From Bacteroidales bacterium (lineage in GTDB: Bacteria; Bacteroidota; Bacteroidia; Bacteroidales; Bacteroidaceae), in contig SFIS01000008.1 of assembly GCA_004555245.1 (NCBI GenBank), positions 1 to 47,688 on the forward strand: 47,688 nucleotides of DNA. Direction: 5' to 3'. This document shows, one piece after another, positions 25,103 through 34,342 of the stretch (position 1 is the first letter of the stretch; every line of letters starts with the position of its first letter). The translations under genes and the position numbers were made by a program. A model generated the notes under the pieces. That model saw only the letters and a list, made by a program, of their open reading frames with translations, was not told the origin of the DNA and ran no database searches.

Positions 25103-25348
25103 CCAGCCTGTAAGGCTGTACTAAGCGAAGCGTTCGTAACCCAGGACACAGTCCTGGGGTTATATGATGCTGGGAGAACTGTCTGAAAGACAGTACCTTG
25201 AAAATAATCATCATAAGACAGAACTTTGGTAATAATTGTCATAAGACAAGGTACTGTCTTTCAGACAGTTAGTATTTTTTTTGTATTACCGAGGGCTTCG
25301 CCCCCGGTTACGACCGCTTCGCTTAGTATAGCCTTCCAGGCTATCCCC
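25103..25348. repeat. Nested inverted-repeat island
   Basis: Two outer arms of about 60 bp (25103-25164 and 25285-25348) are imperfect inverted copies sharing ACTAAGCGAAGCG and CGTAAC. Two inner arms (25174-25200 and 25247-25271) share AACTGTCTGAAAGACAGTACC inverted, of which the segment CTGTCTGAAAGACAG is itself palindromic. Short hairpins such as CCCAGGAC/GTCCTGGG and CCGAGGGC/GCCCCCGG lie within the arms. Degenerate copies continue to about 25440. No gene is visible in 25068-25564. Confidence 0.75.
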
Positions 25349-25564
25349 CATCATGTGACAGGTTACAACCGCATTACCTCCCTACGGTCAGTGGGTCCAA
25401 GGACAAATCTCGTTTAGTATAGCCATTACCTCTCTGCGGTATGTGAAAACAAAGGACAAGTCTCCCGGCTGATAGTAACATATTATTTATTGTTTCCAAT
25501 TATCAACCTCTTGACAGTCAACTCTTTGATAATAAACTTGAGTTCCTTTTATGCCGGGGTGTTG

Positions 25565-26767
25565 TCAGTGGGTGTCAGCATACCATGCAGTCTCCTGCAA
25601 TAATGGTATTGCACCTTCGTTTGCAGTAGGCGAAGAGGTCGATATGCCGCAGAAAGCCGTGACAGGAATACTCTTCTCCGAGGGCAGGGCGGTAAAGATG
25701 CTTTCTGTGCTGGCTTTGTTCACGACAACCTGCGACATGATGTTGTCGAACGTTTCGAGCAGTGGTGACGTAGGATAGACTTTGTGGATGTAGTCTGCCA
25801 GGTCGTAGAACACGGTCGCCCTCATCCCGTCATATTTCTGCACGTCGCTGAGAGAAACGGTGTTTCCCTCGTCAAGCGTTCGTATCATCTTCACTGTCTG
25901 CGCCAGCTCGTTAATTTTCTCGCATCTTGTCACAGAGAGACACGCATAGGGGAAATTGCTGTTTTCGTAGAATGAGACATAGTTGCTTGTGACGTCGGCG
26001 TAGTTGTGGTCGAGGAGACTTTTCAGAACCTCCTCGTACGGCGCACCGTAGCTGGGCACATCGGCTGCACTGGAGATGAAATAGTCGCAGATGTTTCTGT
26101 AATCGTAGATTGTCTCGATGTTAGACATGAGACAAGCGTCGAAAAAGACGTAGTTGAAACGCAGACTGCTGTTTTTTGCAGCCGTGATGAGAGCGTCGTG
26201 ACTGATCTGGTTCCTGCTTGTCCCCGTGCCGAAAGCCTTCTGCGGTCCGCCGTTGCCTGTCGCTGACGTCAGCGTGCTGATGTTTATTCCGGCAGGCAGC
26301 CATGCTGTGCCGTGCGATCCGATGGCGATTGAGTATGACTTTGCCGGGGCAACCTCTTTCACCTGCATGAAGATGTTTTGCAGCGAGGCGGCAGCTTTTG
26401 CCTGATCGTCGCTGTTGAACTCAAGCTGCATGAGGTTGTCTATGACATTCTCGCCGCATACGCTGTCGGCATACACCAGCTCCGTCATCTTCGCATTTAT
26501 CTGGTTTATGGCTTTAACGACAATGATGCGTGATTTGCCAGTGCCGCCCAGAGCCGCTATTGCGGTCTTTATGTCGGTGATGTTCTGGCTTATCTGGCTT
26601 TCCAGCCCGCTGTACGGGAAGAGGAAGATGACAGTCTCCGCCGCCCTCGTGTCTTCCTCTCCGCCGCCCTCGTTGTTGTCGTTGTTGCACGCCGTAACCC
26701 CGCAAAGGAGCAGGATTACGGCGAGTATGAGCGACAGGAGATGTCTGGTTTCTTTTGTCTTTTTCAT
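25565..26767 (-). CDS. C11 (clostripain-like) peptidase lipoprotein
   Basis: A 400-residue cysteine peptidase. The signal peptide ends in a lipobox (LLLCGVTAC, lipidated Cys 27) followed by an acidic linker, so the protein is exported and membrane-anchored. The catalytic His 152 is in IAIGSHGTAW and Cys 212 in FFDACLMSNIE, the pattern of the clostripain family. Such enzymes cut after basic residues; the specificity here is inferred. It follows valS by 48 bp on the same strand without a clear promoter of its own. Downstream lies the inverted-repeat island. Confidence 0.87.
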   Translation of the reverse strand: MKKTKETRHLLSLILAVILLLCGVTACNNDNNEGGGEEDTRAAETVIFLFPYSGLESQISQNITDIKTAIAALGGTGKSRIIVVKAINQINAKMTELVYADSVCGENVIDNLMQLEFNSDDQAKAAASLQNIFMQVKEVAPAKSYSIAIGSHGTAWLPAGINISTLTSATGNGGPQKAFGTGTSRNQISHDALITAAKNSSLRFNYVFFDACLMSNIETIYDYRNICDYFISSAADVPSYGAPYEEVLKSLLDHNYADVTSNYVSFYENSNFPYACLSVTRCEKINELAQTVKMIRTLDEGNTVSLSDVQKYDGMRATVFYDLADYIHKVYPTSPLLETFDNIMSQVVVNKASTESIFTALPSEKSIPVTAFCGISTSSPTANEGAIPLLQETAWYADTH

Positions 26768-26815
26768 TTTGTCTTTCTCTGCGATGTGTGGGACATCAGG
26801 GCATCTTGTCCGGAA

Positions 26816-29533
26816 TCAGGCTTTCAGGCTCTTTATGGTTTCTTTCAGAGCGGCAATCTTCTCGAGCGAGTCTGATGCCTTCTTTCTCTCAAGAGCCACC
26901 ACCTGTTCCGGTGCGTTGTTCACGAACCTCTCGTTGCCCAGTTTCTTCTGTATGCCGGCAAGGAAGCCTTCAAGGTGTTTCAGCTCAGCCTCGGCTTTCT
27001 TTATCTCCGCCTCGACATCTATGAGGTCACCGAGCGGAACGGCATATTCTGTCGTGCCGATGAGGAAGGATGACGTGCCGTCGCCTTTCTGCGCCACGTA
27101 TGTGATGTCGCTGAGGCCTGCCATCTTCTTTATGATGATGCCGAGTGCTGCGTCGTGTGTCACCTCGTCGGGATTCTCGTTTCCTGCAACCTGCAGCTGC
27201 AGTGGTTCGCGGGGTGAGATATTCTTTGTCTGACGTATGCCGCGCACACCTGAGATGATCTGTTTCGCATCCTCCATCTCGTCGATGAGAGCCTTCTCTG
27301 CGTCTGTCGGGGTGTCAAGTCTGAAGACGCTCACCATGAGCGATTCGCCGTCCTTGCGGTCGGCGATATGCTGCCACAGCTCTTCTGTGATGAACGGCAT
27401 GAATGGATGTATGATATGCAGCAGCTGGTCGAAGATGTCGAGGGTGGCGGCGTATGTCTCGGCGTCGATAGGTGCCTGATAGGCAGGCTTTATCATTTCG
27501 AGATACCAGCCGGAGAACTCGTCGGTGAAGAGTTTGAAAGCAGACATCAGAGCGTCGTTGAGACGGTATTTCGAGAAGTGGTCGTTTATCTCGGCATACA
27601 CGGCCTTCACCTTTGCGTTCATCCATGCGATGGCTTTGCTGTTGGCTTCCGGCTGCTCCGTTTCTGCCACGTCCCATCCTTTCACGAGCCTGAAGGCGTT
27701 CCACATCTTGTTGCAGAAGTTCATGCCCTGTGCGCAGAGTGCGTCATCATACAGTATGTCGTTGCCTGCCGGGGCTGCAAGCATCATACCCATGCGCACG
27801 CCGTCTGCTCCGTAGCGGTCTATCAGTTCGAGCGGGTCGGGAGAGTTGCCTAACGATTTTGACATCTTGCGTCCGAGTTTGTCGCGTACGATGCCTGTGA
27901 AATATACGTTGCGGAAAGGAATCTGCTTCTGGTATTCGCAGCCCGCCATTATCATGCGTGCCACCCAGAAGAAGATGATGTCCGGTCCGGTGACAAGGTC
28001 AGAGGTGGGGTAGTAGTAGTTTATCTCTTCGTTGCCCGGGTTGTTGATGCCGTCGAAGAGCGAGATAGGCCACAGCCATGACGAGAACCATGTGTCGAGT
28101 GCGTCCTCGTCGCGTGTCAGCATGTCGGCGGTCACCGTAGGGTCGATGGCCTGCGCTTTCTTCAGCGCCTCCTCTGCGGTGAGAGCCACGACATAACGCT
28201 CTTCGCCAGTCTCGGTCTCGGGAAGGAAATATGCCGGGATGCGGTGTCCCCACCACAGCTGGCGTGAGATACACCAGTCCTGGATGTTCTCTAACCAGTT
28301 CTTATATGTCGTGACATACTTCTGTGGGTAGAACTTCAACTCCCCGTTCAGCACAGGCGGCAGTGCGATGTCTGCCATGTGCTGCATCGACAGGAACCAC
28401 TGTTTGCAGAGGCGTGGCTCGACGGCGGTGTCCTGGTTGCGCTCTGAGTAGCCCACCTTGTTGTCGTAGTCCTCGATATGGTCCATCAGTCCTGCCTCGG
28501 CAAGGTCGATGGCAATCTGCCTGCGCACCTCCATACGATCCATGCCGACATACAGTCCTGCCGCCTCTGACAGTGTGCCGTCAGGGTTGAAGATGTCTAT
28601 CGTCTCAAGGTTGTGCGTCTTGCCCAGGGCATAGTCGTTGACATCGTGTGCGGGAGTCACTTTCAGACAGCCCGTTCCGAATTCTATGTCAACATATCTG
28701 TCTTCTATTACAGGCACCACCCTGCCCACGAGCGGCACGATGACCTTGTGGCCCTTCAGCCACTGGTTCTTCACATCCTTCGGGTTGATACACATCGCCG
28801 TGTCGCCCATTATTGTTTCCGGACGTGTCGTGGCCACTACGGCGTAGTAGCCTTTCTCGTCCTTATGGAAGACTTCGCCTTCCTCGCCTGTCAGCACAAC
28901 GGGGTTGGTGTCTGCGTCAGCAACATAATATTTCAGATGATAGAGCTTTGATTTCTCCTCTTTGTATATCACCTCTTCTGTCGAGAGCACAGTTTGCGCC
29001 TTGGGGTCCCAGTTCACCATTCGCAGACCTCTGTATATGTAGCCTTTGTCGTAGAGGTCAACAAAGACTTTAAGCACCGATTCCGAACGTTTCTCGTCCA
29101 TTGTGAATGCCGTGCGGTCCCAGTCGCATGATGCGCCCAGTTTCCTCAGCTGCTTCAAGATGATGCCTCCATGCTCCTCTGTCCATGCCCATGCGTGTTT
29201 CAGGAATTCCTCGCGTGTGAGGTCGCGTTTCTTTATCCCCTGTTCTGCCAGGCGGTTGACAACCTTTGCCTCGGTAGCTATCGACGCATGGTCGGTACCG
29301 GGCACCCAGCAGGCGTTCTTGCCGTCAAGGCGCGCCTTGCGGATGAGGATGTCCTGTATGGTGTTGTTCAGCATGTGCCCCATGTGCAGCACGCCGGTCA
29401 CGTTAGGCGGCGGGATGACTATCGTATAGGGTTCCCTGCTGTCAGGTTTGCTTGCAAAGAGCTTGTGCTCTGTCCAATATTCGTACCATTTCGCTTCGAC
29501 CGCCTTCGGGTCGTAATTCTTTGCTAATTCCAT
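26816..29533 (-). CDS. valS: Valyl-tRNA synthetase
   Basis: A 905-residue class I synthetase. The HIGH motif is HMGH in PPPNVTGVLHMGHMLN, KMSKS is in GRKMSKSLGN, and the editing (CP1) domain includes TTRPETIMGDTA. A C-terminal coiled-coil arm (residues ~835-905, EIKKAEAELKHLEGFL...) is the ValRS hallmark and separates it from IleRS and LeuRS. The -7 box is at 29565-29572, divergent from mazG. Confidence 0.97.
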   Translation of the reverse strand: MELAKNYDPKAVEAKWYEYWTEHKLFASKPDSREPYTIVIPPPNVTGVLHMGHMLNNTIQDILIRKARLDGKNACWVPGTDHASIATEAKVVNRLAEQGIKKRDLTREEFLKHAWAWTEEHGGIILKQLRKLGASCDWDRTAFTMDEKRSESVLKVFVDLYDKGYIYRGLRMVNWDPKAQTVLSTEEVIYKEEKSKLYHLKYYVADADTNPVVLTGEEGEVFHKDEKGYYAVVATTRPETIMGDTAMCINPKDVKNQWLKGHKVIVPLVGRVVPVIEDRYVDIEFGTGCLKVTPAHDVNDYALGKTHNLETIDIFNPDGTLSEAAGLYVGMDRMEVRRQIAIDLAEAGLMDHIEDYDNKVGYSERNQDTAVEPRLCKQWFLSMQHMADIALPPVLNGELKFYPQKYVTTYKNWLENIQDWCISRQLWWGHRIPAYFLPETETGEERYVVALTAEEALKKAQAIDPTVTADMLTRDEDALDTWFSSWLWPISLFDGINNPGNEEINYYYPTSDLVTGPDIIFFWVARMIMAGCEYQKQIPFRNVYFTGIVRDKLGRKMSKSLGNSPDPLELIDRYGADGVRMGMMLAAPAGNDILYDDALCAQGMNFCNKMWNAFRLVKGWDVAETEQPEANSKAIAWMNAKVKAVYAEINDHFSKYRLNDALMSAFKLFTDEFSGWYLEMIKPAYQAPIDAETYAATLDIFDQLLHIIHPFMPFITEELWQHIADRKDGESLMVSVFRLDTPTDAEKALIDEMEDAKQIISGVRGIRQTKNISPREPLQLQVAGNENPDEVTHDAALGIIIKKMAGLSDITYVAQKGDGTSSFLIGTTEYAVPLGDLIDVEAEIKKAEAELKHLEGFLAGIQKKLGNERFVNNAPEQVVALERKKASDSLEKIAALKETIKSLKA

Positions 29534-29564
29534 ATAATAATGTTGTCTTAATGCTTTTTCCGTG

Positions 29565-29572
29565 CAAAATTA
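29565..29572 (-). promoter_or_regulatory. valS -7 box
   Basis: TAATTTTG on the minus strand, 31 bp upstream of the valS ATG. The -33 region is T-rich without a clear TTG. Confidence 0.55.
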
Positions 29573-29615
29573 CATAATTTTCTTTATAAAAAGAGCATAT
29601 TATCCAAATAATTTG

Positions 29616-29623
29616 TACTTTTG
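29616..29623 (+). promoter_or_regulatory. mazG -7 box
   Basis: TACTTTTG followed by CAG, 20 bp upstream of the ATG at 29643. No clear -33 box. It is back to back with the valS promoter in a 109-bp gap. Confidence 0.55.
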
Positions 29624-29642
29624 CAGAATAAAAAACATAATC

Positions 29643-30434
29643 ATGCACACAAAAGAAGAAAAACTTGCCGCTTTTGGCAGATTGCTCGATGTTCTCGACA
29701 ATCTCCGCGAGAAATGTCCCTGGGACAGGAAACAGACCAACATGTCGCTGCGCCCGCATACCATCGAAGAAGCCTACGAACTCTGCGACGCCCTTGTCAA
29801 GGACGACAAGAAGGAGATTTGCAAGGAGCTGGGCGATGTCATGGAACATGTGCTATTCTATAGCATCATAGGGTCGGAGAAAGGTGATTTCGATATTGCT
29901 GACGTATGCAATGCCGAGGCGGAGAAACTTATCTTCAGACATCCGCATATCTACGGCGGACAGCATGCCGACACAAGCGACGAGGTCAGCGCATTGTGGG
30001 AGAAAGTGAAGCAGAAGGAAAAGGACGGCAACAAGTCGGTACTCTCCGGAGTGCCGCAGTCGCTGCCTTCTCTCATCAAGGCCTACCGCATCCAGGACAA
30101 AGCCAGAAACGTCGGCTTCGACTGGGACGAGCGCGGACAGGTGTGGGACAAGGTCTATGAAGAGATAGGCGAACTCAAGGCAGAACTCGAGAAAGGGGAC
30201 AAGGAACGCTCGCTGAAAGAACTGGGCGACTTCATCTTCTCTGTCGTCAATGCTGCAAGGCTTTACCATCTCAATCCCGATACGGCCCTCGAACTCACAA
30301 ACCGCAAATTCACCAACCGTTTCAATTTCATCGAACGGAAGGCGAAAGAGCTGGGAAAAGAAATCTCGGACATGACCCTGCGCGAGATGGATGAACTATG
30401 GGAACAGGCAAAGACGGAACAGCATGACGCATGA
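29643..30434 (+). CDS. mazG: Nucleoside triphosphate pyrophosphohydrolase MazG
   Basis: A 263-residue housecleaning enzyme that hydrolyses (d)NTPs to NMP and pyrophosphate. It has two MazG repeats: the first with LREKCPWDRKQT and EEAYELCDAL...KELGDVMEHV (metal-binding E-x-x-E and D), the second with YEEIGELKAEL...KELGDFIFSVVN. The open frame upstream to 29562 crosses the promoter, so the ATG at 29643 is used. It leads a likely three-gene transcript with the small lipoprotein (57 bp on) and rnz. Confidence 0.92.
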   Translation: MHTKEEKLAAFGRLLDVLDNLREKCPWDRKQTNMSLRPHTIEEAYELCDALVKDDKKEICKELGDVMEHVLFYSIIGSEKGDFDIADVCNAEAEKLIFRHPHIYGGQHADTSDEVSALWEKVKQKEKDGNKSVLSGVPQSLPSLIKAYRIQDKARNVGFDWDERGQVWDKVYEEIGELKAELEKGDKERSLKELGDFIFSVVNAARLYHLNPDTALELTNRKFTNRFNFIERKAKELGKEISDMTLREMDELWEQAKTEQHDA

Positions 30435-30491
30435 TTGTTATCTTGCTGATATCCCATGAGTTATTGTTGAACACTATATTTCTCTCAAACC

Positions 30492-31058
30492 ATGAACAGA
30501 AAAACATACCTTATCGTCTTTGCCGCCCTGCTGCTTCATGGCATCACGGCGTGCAAACAGCAGAAAACCGGCACAGAAAAGCCTCTTGACGACACTACAG
30601 AAGTGTCTGACCCCGACACCACCATCTACGGACGCTGTGGCGATGCGACAACGATGCACGTGCTGCAGCTCGTCACCGACGAAGGCTCCACGATGTCCTT
30701 TCTCGTCGATGCCGATGATTCCGGGACACAGACAGTGAAAGGCGGCATGCTTGCCGGCGACCGCTTTGCGGTAACGGCACGAGTGGTTGACGGCGACACC
30801 GTCGCAGTGAAAGCCATCAACCTCAACACATTGCAGGGCAAATGGATGAGCATCGACCGTAACTTTGAGATTGTTGACGGAGGAGAGGTGATTTCCGCAA
30901 TACACACAGAGACGAATCCTTACACCTTCTGGAAGATACACAACGGCTCGCTCCTGCTCGGCGCCGACACCTTCGACATCATCACACTCGGCGCTGACAG
31001 CCTCGAACTGGAGAACAACCGCGGCATCTTCGTCTATAAACGTCAGACAGCACAATAA
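30492..31058 (+). CDS. Small lipoprotein, possibly lipocalin-like
   Basis: A 188-residue protein with a lipobox (LLLHGITAC, lipidated Cys 21) and an acidic linker, so it is exported and lipid-anchored. The C-terminal half (LQGKWMSIDR..., residues ~120-185) has the GxW start and alternating strands of a small lipocalin-like barrel of the kind seen in Bacteroidetes lipoproteins. A preceding region (TIYGRCGDATTMHVLQLVTDEG) may be an OB-like beta-domain. I do not recognise a specific family. Its stop codon overlaps the rnz start (TAATG), so the two are translationally coupled. Confidence 0.7.
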   Translation: MNRKTYLIVFAALLLHGITACKQQKTGTEKPLDDTTEVSDPDTTIYGRCGDATTMHVLQLVTDEGSTMSFLVDADDSGTQTVKGGMLAGDRFAVTARVVDGDTVAVKAINLNTLQGKWMSIDRNFEIVDGGEVISAIHTETNPYTFWKIHNGSLLLGADTFDIITLGADSLELENNRGIFVYKRQTAQ

Positions 31059-31975
31059 TGGAACCGTTCAAAGTCACTGTCCTCGGATGCGGTTCGGCCA
31101 CACCCACACTGAGACACTTCCCCTCGTCGCAGACTGTCGAGGTGAGGGGGAAACTCTTCATGATAGACTGTGCGGAAGGCACGCAGCTGCAAATCCGGAA
31201 GACACACCTCGCTTTCTCAAGGCTGCAGGCTGTCTTCATATCACATATTCATGGCGACCACTGCCTCGGACTGATTGGCATGATCTCAACCTTCGGCCTG
31301 CTCGGAAGGACAGTGCCGCTACATATCTATGCCCCGCAGGCACTGCACGAGATTCTCGACATCCAAATCCGGACTTTCTGCAACGACCTCAGCTATGACG
31401 TCGTGTTTCATGAGATAGACACCCGTAAGGCTGCCGTGATTTACGAAGACCGCAGCCTCACCGTCGAGACGATACCGCTCAGACACCGTGTGCCGTGTGC
31501 CGGTTTCCTTTTCCTTGAGAAACCCACTCTCCCGCATATACGCCGCGACATGATTGACTTCTATCATATCCCCGTCTGCTACATACAGCTCATAAAGTCC
31601 GGGGCAGACTGGCACACTCCCGAGGGGGACGTCATTCCCAACAGCCGCCTTGTCACGCCTGCCGACAAACCCCGTTCGTATGCGTATTGCTCAGATACGG
31701 CTTACCTGCCCGAACTGCACAAACAGCTCGACGGTGTCTCCCTCCTTTATCATGAAGCCACGTATGCAAAGGACATGATAAAGCAAGCGGAGAAATATCT
31801 CCACTCTACCGCCGAACAGGCGGCGACAGTAGCAAGACAGGCTTCTGCCGGACAACTGATTATCGGGCATTTCAGTTCGCGCTACAACGACGAGACTGTC
31901 CTGCTAAAAGAAGCCCGGGAGATATTCCCGAACACATCTCTCGCAAACGAGATGATGGTCGTGGATGTCTTGTGA
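31058..31975 (+). CDS. rnz: Ribonuclease Z
   Basis: A 305-residue metallo-beta-lactamase nuclease that cuts the 3' trailer from tRNA precursors. The metal ligands are in HIHGDHCLGL. The N-terminal TVLGCGSATPTLRHFPSSQ, the central YCSDTAY aspartate region, and LLYHEATYAKD ... IIGHFSSRY are all as in RNase Z. The ATG overlaps the stop of the lipoprotein gene. No terminator is seen directly after it; the next strong hairpin is at 32908-32959. Confidence 0.93.
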   Translation: MEPFKVTVLGCGSATPTLRHFPSSQTVEVRGKLFMIDCAEGTQLQIRKTHLAFSRLQAVFISHIHGDHCLGLIGMISTFGLLGRTVPLHIYAPQALHEILDIQIRTFCNDLSYDVVFHEIDTRKAAVIYEDRSLTVETIPLRHRVPCAGFLFLEKPTLPHIRRDMIDFYHIPVCYIQLIKSGADWHTPEGDVIPNSRLVTPADKPRSYAYCSDTAYLPELHKQLDGVSLLYHEATYAKDMIKQAEKYLHSTAEQAATVARQASAGQLIIGHFSSRYNDETVLLKEAREIFPNTSLANEMMVVDVL

Positions 31976-32354
31976 TATAATTCAAGTTGATAACTTGCGA
32001 ATAGTTAACGAGTTGGCGAGTTGACGTGAAGTTTCCTTGAGCTTGCGAAAAACGAGTTAGCAATAGTAATCTTGTTGTCCCTGTTGTCGAAAAAACATGG
32101 TTGTGTGCTAAATATTCTTCTCCCACAGATTCACAGATAAACACAGATTCTTGCTATTATCTGCGCAATCAGCGCAATCAGCGTGAGAATAGTATTTGTC
32201 ACGCAGATGACGCAGATAACGCAGATTTTAGCCTTACTGGATTATCAGTGAAATCATTCTGTTGACGTTAAAAAAAAAGACACAACAAGGTCGTGTGCTC
32301 TTTCCAACTGACATTGTTTGTTGCAGTACGGACTCACAAAAACCAAGATAAACC
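31976..32354. other. Gene-free region with short dispersed repeats
   Basis: No credible gene is seen. The stretch holds fragments that recur elsewhere: GTTAACGAGTTGGCGAGTTGA-like sequence after rnz, TTGTTGTCCCTGTTGTCG (related to 37031-37056 and 45000-45020), and CACGCAGATGACGCAGATAACGCAGA, which recurs near 32783. Confidence 0.5.
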
Positions 32355-32479
32355 CCTTGCTGTTGATGCAAATGTCTCTGCGAGCCATTGATGGCGCAGC
32401 CGTCTGAAAAACCTTAGCAAGCTCAGATATTTTCAGCCTGCTCCACCATCACCCTACGGGCTTTGCATCAACCGCAAGG
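32355..32479. repeat. Long imperfect hairpin 1 (about 125 bp)
   Basis: Outer arms CCTTGC-T-GTTGATGCAAA (32355-32372) and TTTGCATCAAC-C-GCAAGG (32462-32479) are complementary with one mismatch. Inner arms GATGG...CTGAAAA and TTTTCAG...CCATC continue the fold. Confidence 0.65.
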
Positions 32480-32632
32480 CGATAAACAGAAAATAAACAT
32501 TATCTCATAACAATCTCATTGTATCTGCAACAACATGGCTGTAAACAGTAAATGAACATTTCTTTAGATGGGGTACATAATTTGTGTACAGCATTCTTCC
32601 AACAAAAGGTTGATTTCCTGTTTATCGCCTTG
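32475..32632. repeat. Inverted repeat joining the two long hairpins
   Basis: CAAGGCGATAAACAG-A-AA (32475-32492) is repeated inverted at 32614-32632 with one change. It brackets about 120 bp of AT-rich sequence that contains no gene. Confidence 0.6.
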
Positions 32633-32753
32633 AAGAGGATGTCGGCCTTTTGCAAGAAGGTGCTGGCAGGCTTTCGTTTTGGTGTTAAGAGCTTGCTCTT
32701 ATAAAGCCAAAGCGAAAGCATGGCAGCAGGGCGACGCCCCATCCTCTTCAAGG
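32628..32753. repeat. Long imperfect hairpin 2 (about 126 bp)
   Basis: Perfect 14-bp outer arms CCTTGAAGAGGATG (32628-32641) and CATCCTCTTCAAGG (32740-32753). A second paired tract is TGCTGGCAGGCTTTCG with its inverse, and the apex is TAAGAGC-TT-GCTCTTA (32686-32701). A 91-codon frame on the minus strand crosses it but looks like a by-product of the palindrome. Confidence 0.7.
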
Positions 32754-32907
32754 GGTGGATGTCGGTTTTTGTCAATCTTAACCGACGCAGATGACGCAGA
32801 TTTTTTAGCCTTACTGAATTATCTGTGAAATCCCTCTGTTGTCGTAAAATAACGTCCGCTTGATTGCTGACACCATGTCACAGGCGAATTATAGAGTGAC
32901 ATAAAAG

Positions 32908-32959
32908 AAAGTTGGCAGACTGCCGCGCACACTGTTATGTGCGGCAGTCTGCCAACTTT
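32908..32959. terminator. Strong bidirectional terminator
   Basis: A 19-bp perfect stem AAAGTTGGCAGACTGCCGC / GCGGCAGTCTGCCAACTTT around a 14-base loop, with T-run/A-run edges. It lies 55 bp past the end of the YihY gene (minus) and also closes the rnz side (plus). Confidence 0.85.
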
Positions 32960-33014
32960 TTTTTGTTTTCCGGCCGGTCCCGGACTTCCCTGATTAAGCT
33001 TTTCTGCCCGCTTT

Positions 33015-34298
33015 TCAGCTTCCTGACGCGAGTTCATACATCTTTATCCCGTTCATTCCGTCGATATAGTCTTTTCGGAGGCTGAACGCCTTTTTCCATT
33101 TCTCGTTGCATATCGTGTCTCTGAGGCTCACGTCGTATTTCCAGGGATGTATGTTCTCAAGATGCGAGTAGAGCTTGCCCAATGTCATCACCTCGACGCT
33201 CTCTATGGGCAGGTAAGCCCTCTCTTCTTTCCCCTTCGTGACGACAGTGGCTATGAGGCCGGCTTCGGAAAGTGTCTCGAGCACGATGTCGATGACGCTG
33301 GGGTGGGTCTTTGTCAGCCGGCACAGGTCGGATGCCGTATATGGCTTGTAGCCGTCTTTCATCCTCTTGCAGATGTGGCCCAGCACCATTGCGCACATCA
33401 TGAAGCGATAGCGTTGGGACATGGCGGTGCCTTTCAGCGAGAAGAGCAGATGGTTGAAGTTCTGGATGACGTAAGACAGCTCTGCGCCGACGAGGATGAT
33501 GATCCAGGTGAACTGTATCCACAGCATGAAGAGCGGAAGGGCTGCAAACGATCCGTAGATGGCGTTGTAGCCCGACACCCACATCTGCGAGTGGATATAG
33601 AAATACTGCAGCACCTGCATGCACAATGTGGCAACGAAGGCGGGGACAAGTGCATTGCGCCATCTCACTCTCGTGTTGGGCATGAATGTGTACAGCACGG
33701 TGAAGATGCCGGTCATGATGACGGTGGGCATGATGTCGATGCTCAGTTTCAGCAGAGGTCCGATGACATACTCCTCTCTCACAATCTTGGACACTGACGC
33801 CATCCATAGTGTCACGCCCGAGTTGACGATGATCATGATAGGAAGCATGAAGAACATCGCCATGAAATCGGTGAAGGTCCTTGCCAGCGAACGCTGGCTG
33901 TTTGCCTCCCATATATCGTTGAAGACAAGCTCGATGTTGCGTGTCAGCATTATCACGGTCCAGAGCATGAACACGAGACCGAAGCCGAACACTATGCCGC
34001 TCTTCGTATGTATGAGATACGAGTTGACGAAACCGATGATGACTTCCACCGCCTGCGGCTGGCTGTCGAGCGCCGAGCGGAACCACGCCTCGATATATTT
34101 GTTGTAGCCGAAACCTCGCGCTATGGCGAATATCACCGCTACGATGGGCACGGTGGCGAGGAGTGTGGAGTATGTGAGCTGTGATGCCGATTCCATGACT
34201 TTCTTGTTCATGAAATCAGTCCAAAGGGCTGCCGCCACAATTCTTGTCTTCTCTTTCTTCTCTCTGAGGTATGCCGTTAGTTGTGTGATGTCTTTCAT
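33015..34298 (-). CDS. YihY/BrkB-family inner-membrane protein
   Basis: A 427-residue protein. About 290 residues form a polytopic membrane domain with roughly six hydrophobic segments and the family's SASQLTYSTLLATVPIVAVIF, FGFGLVFMLWTVIMLTRNIE and YNAIYGSFAALPLFMLWIQ tracts. A soluble C-terminal part of about 130 residues (ICKRMKDGYKPYTASDLCRLT...) looks like a winged-helix extension. The frame is open further upstream into the RNase P gene, so the ATG at 34298 is used. The family was once called RNase BN, but that label is not supported; the function is unknown. Confidence 0.85.
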   Translation of the reverse strand: MKDITQLTAYLREKKEKTRIVAAALWTDFMNKKVMESASQLTYSTLLATVPIVAVIFAIARGFGYNKYIEAWFRSALDSQPQAVEVIIGFVNSYLIHTKSGIVFGFGLVFMLWTVIMLTRNIELVFNDIWEANSQRSLARTFTDFMAMFFMLPIMIIVNSGVTLWMASVSKIVREEYVIGPLLKLSIDIMPTVIMTGIFTVLYTFMPNTRVRWRNALVPAFVATLCMQVLQYFYIHSQMWVSGYNAIYGSFAALPLFMLWIQFTWIIILVGAELSYVIQNFNHLLFSLKGTAMSQRYRFMMCAMVLGHICKRMKDGYKPYTASDLCRLTKTHPSVIDIVLETLSEAGLIATVVTKGKEERAYLPIESVEVMTLGKLYSHLENIHPWKYDVSLRDTICNEKWKKAFSLRKDYIDGMNGIKMYELASGS

Positions 34299-34342
34299 GT
34301 GCAGGAAGGTGGTGGAAGGTCGGTGATGCGGGGAAAAAAGTG

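Noticed and set aside
32500..32775. 91-codon frame on the minus strand
   Set aside because: It lies across the long hairpin, has no recognisable domain and no promoter; it is most likely a by-product of the palindrome.
31976..33014. tRNA or other standard RNA gene in the 1-kb gap
   Set aside because: No cloverleaf, T-loop or rRNA-like sequence was found; the structure present is palindromic repeat material.
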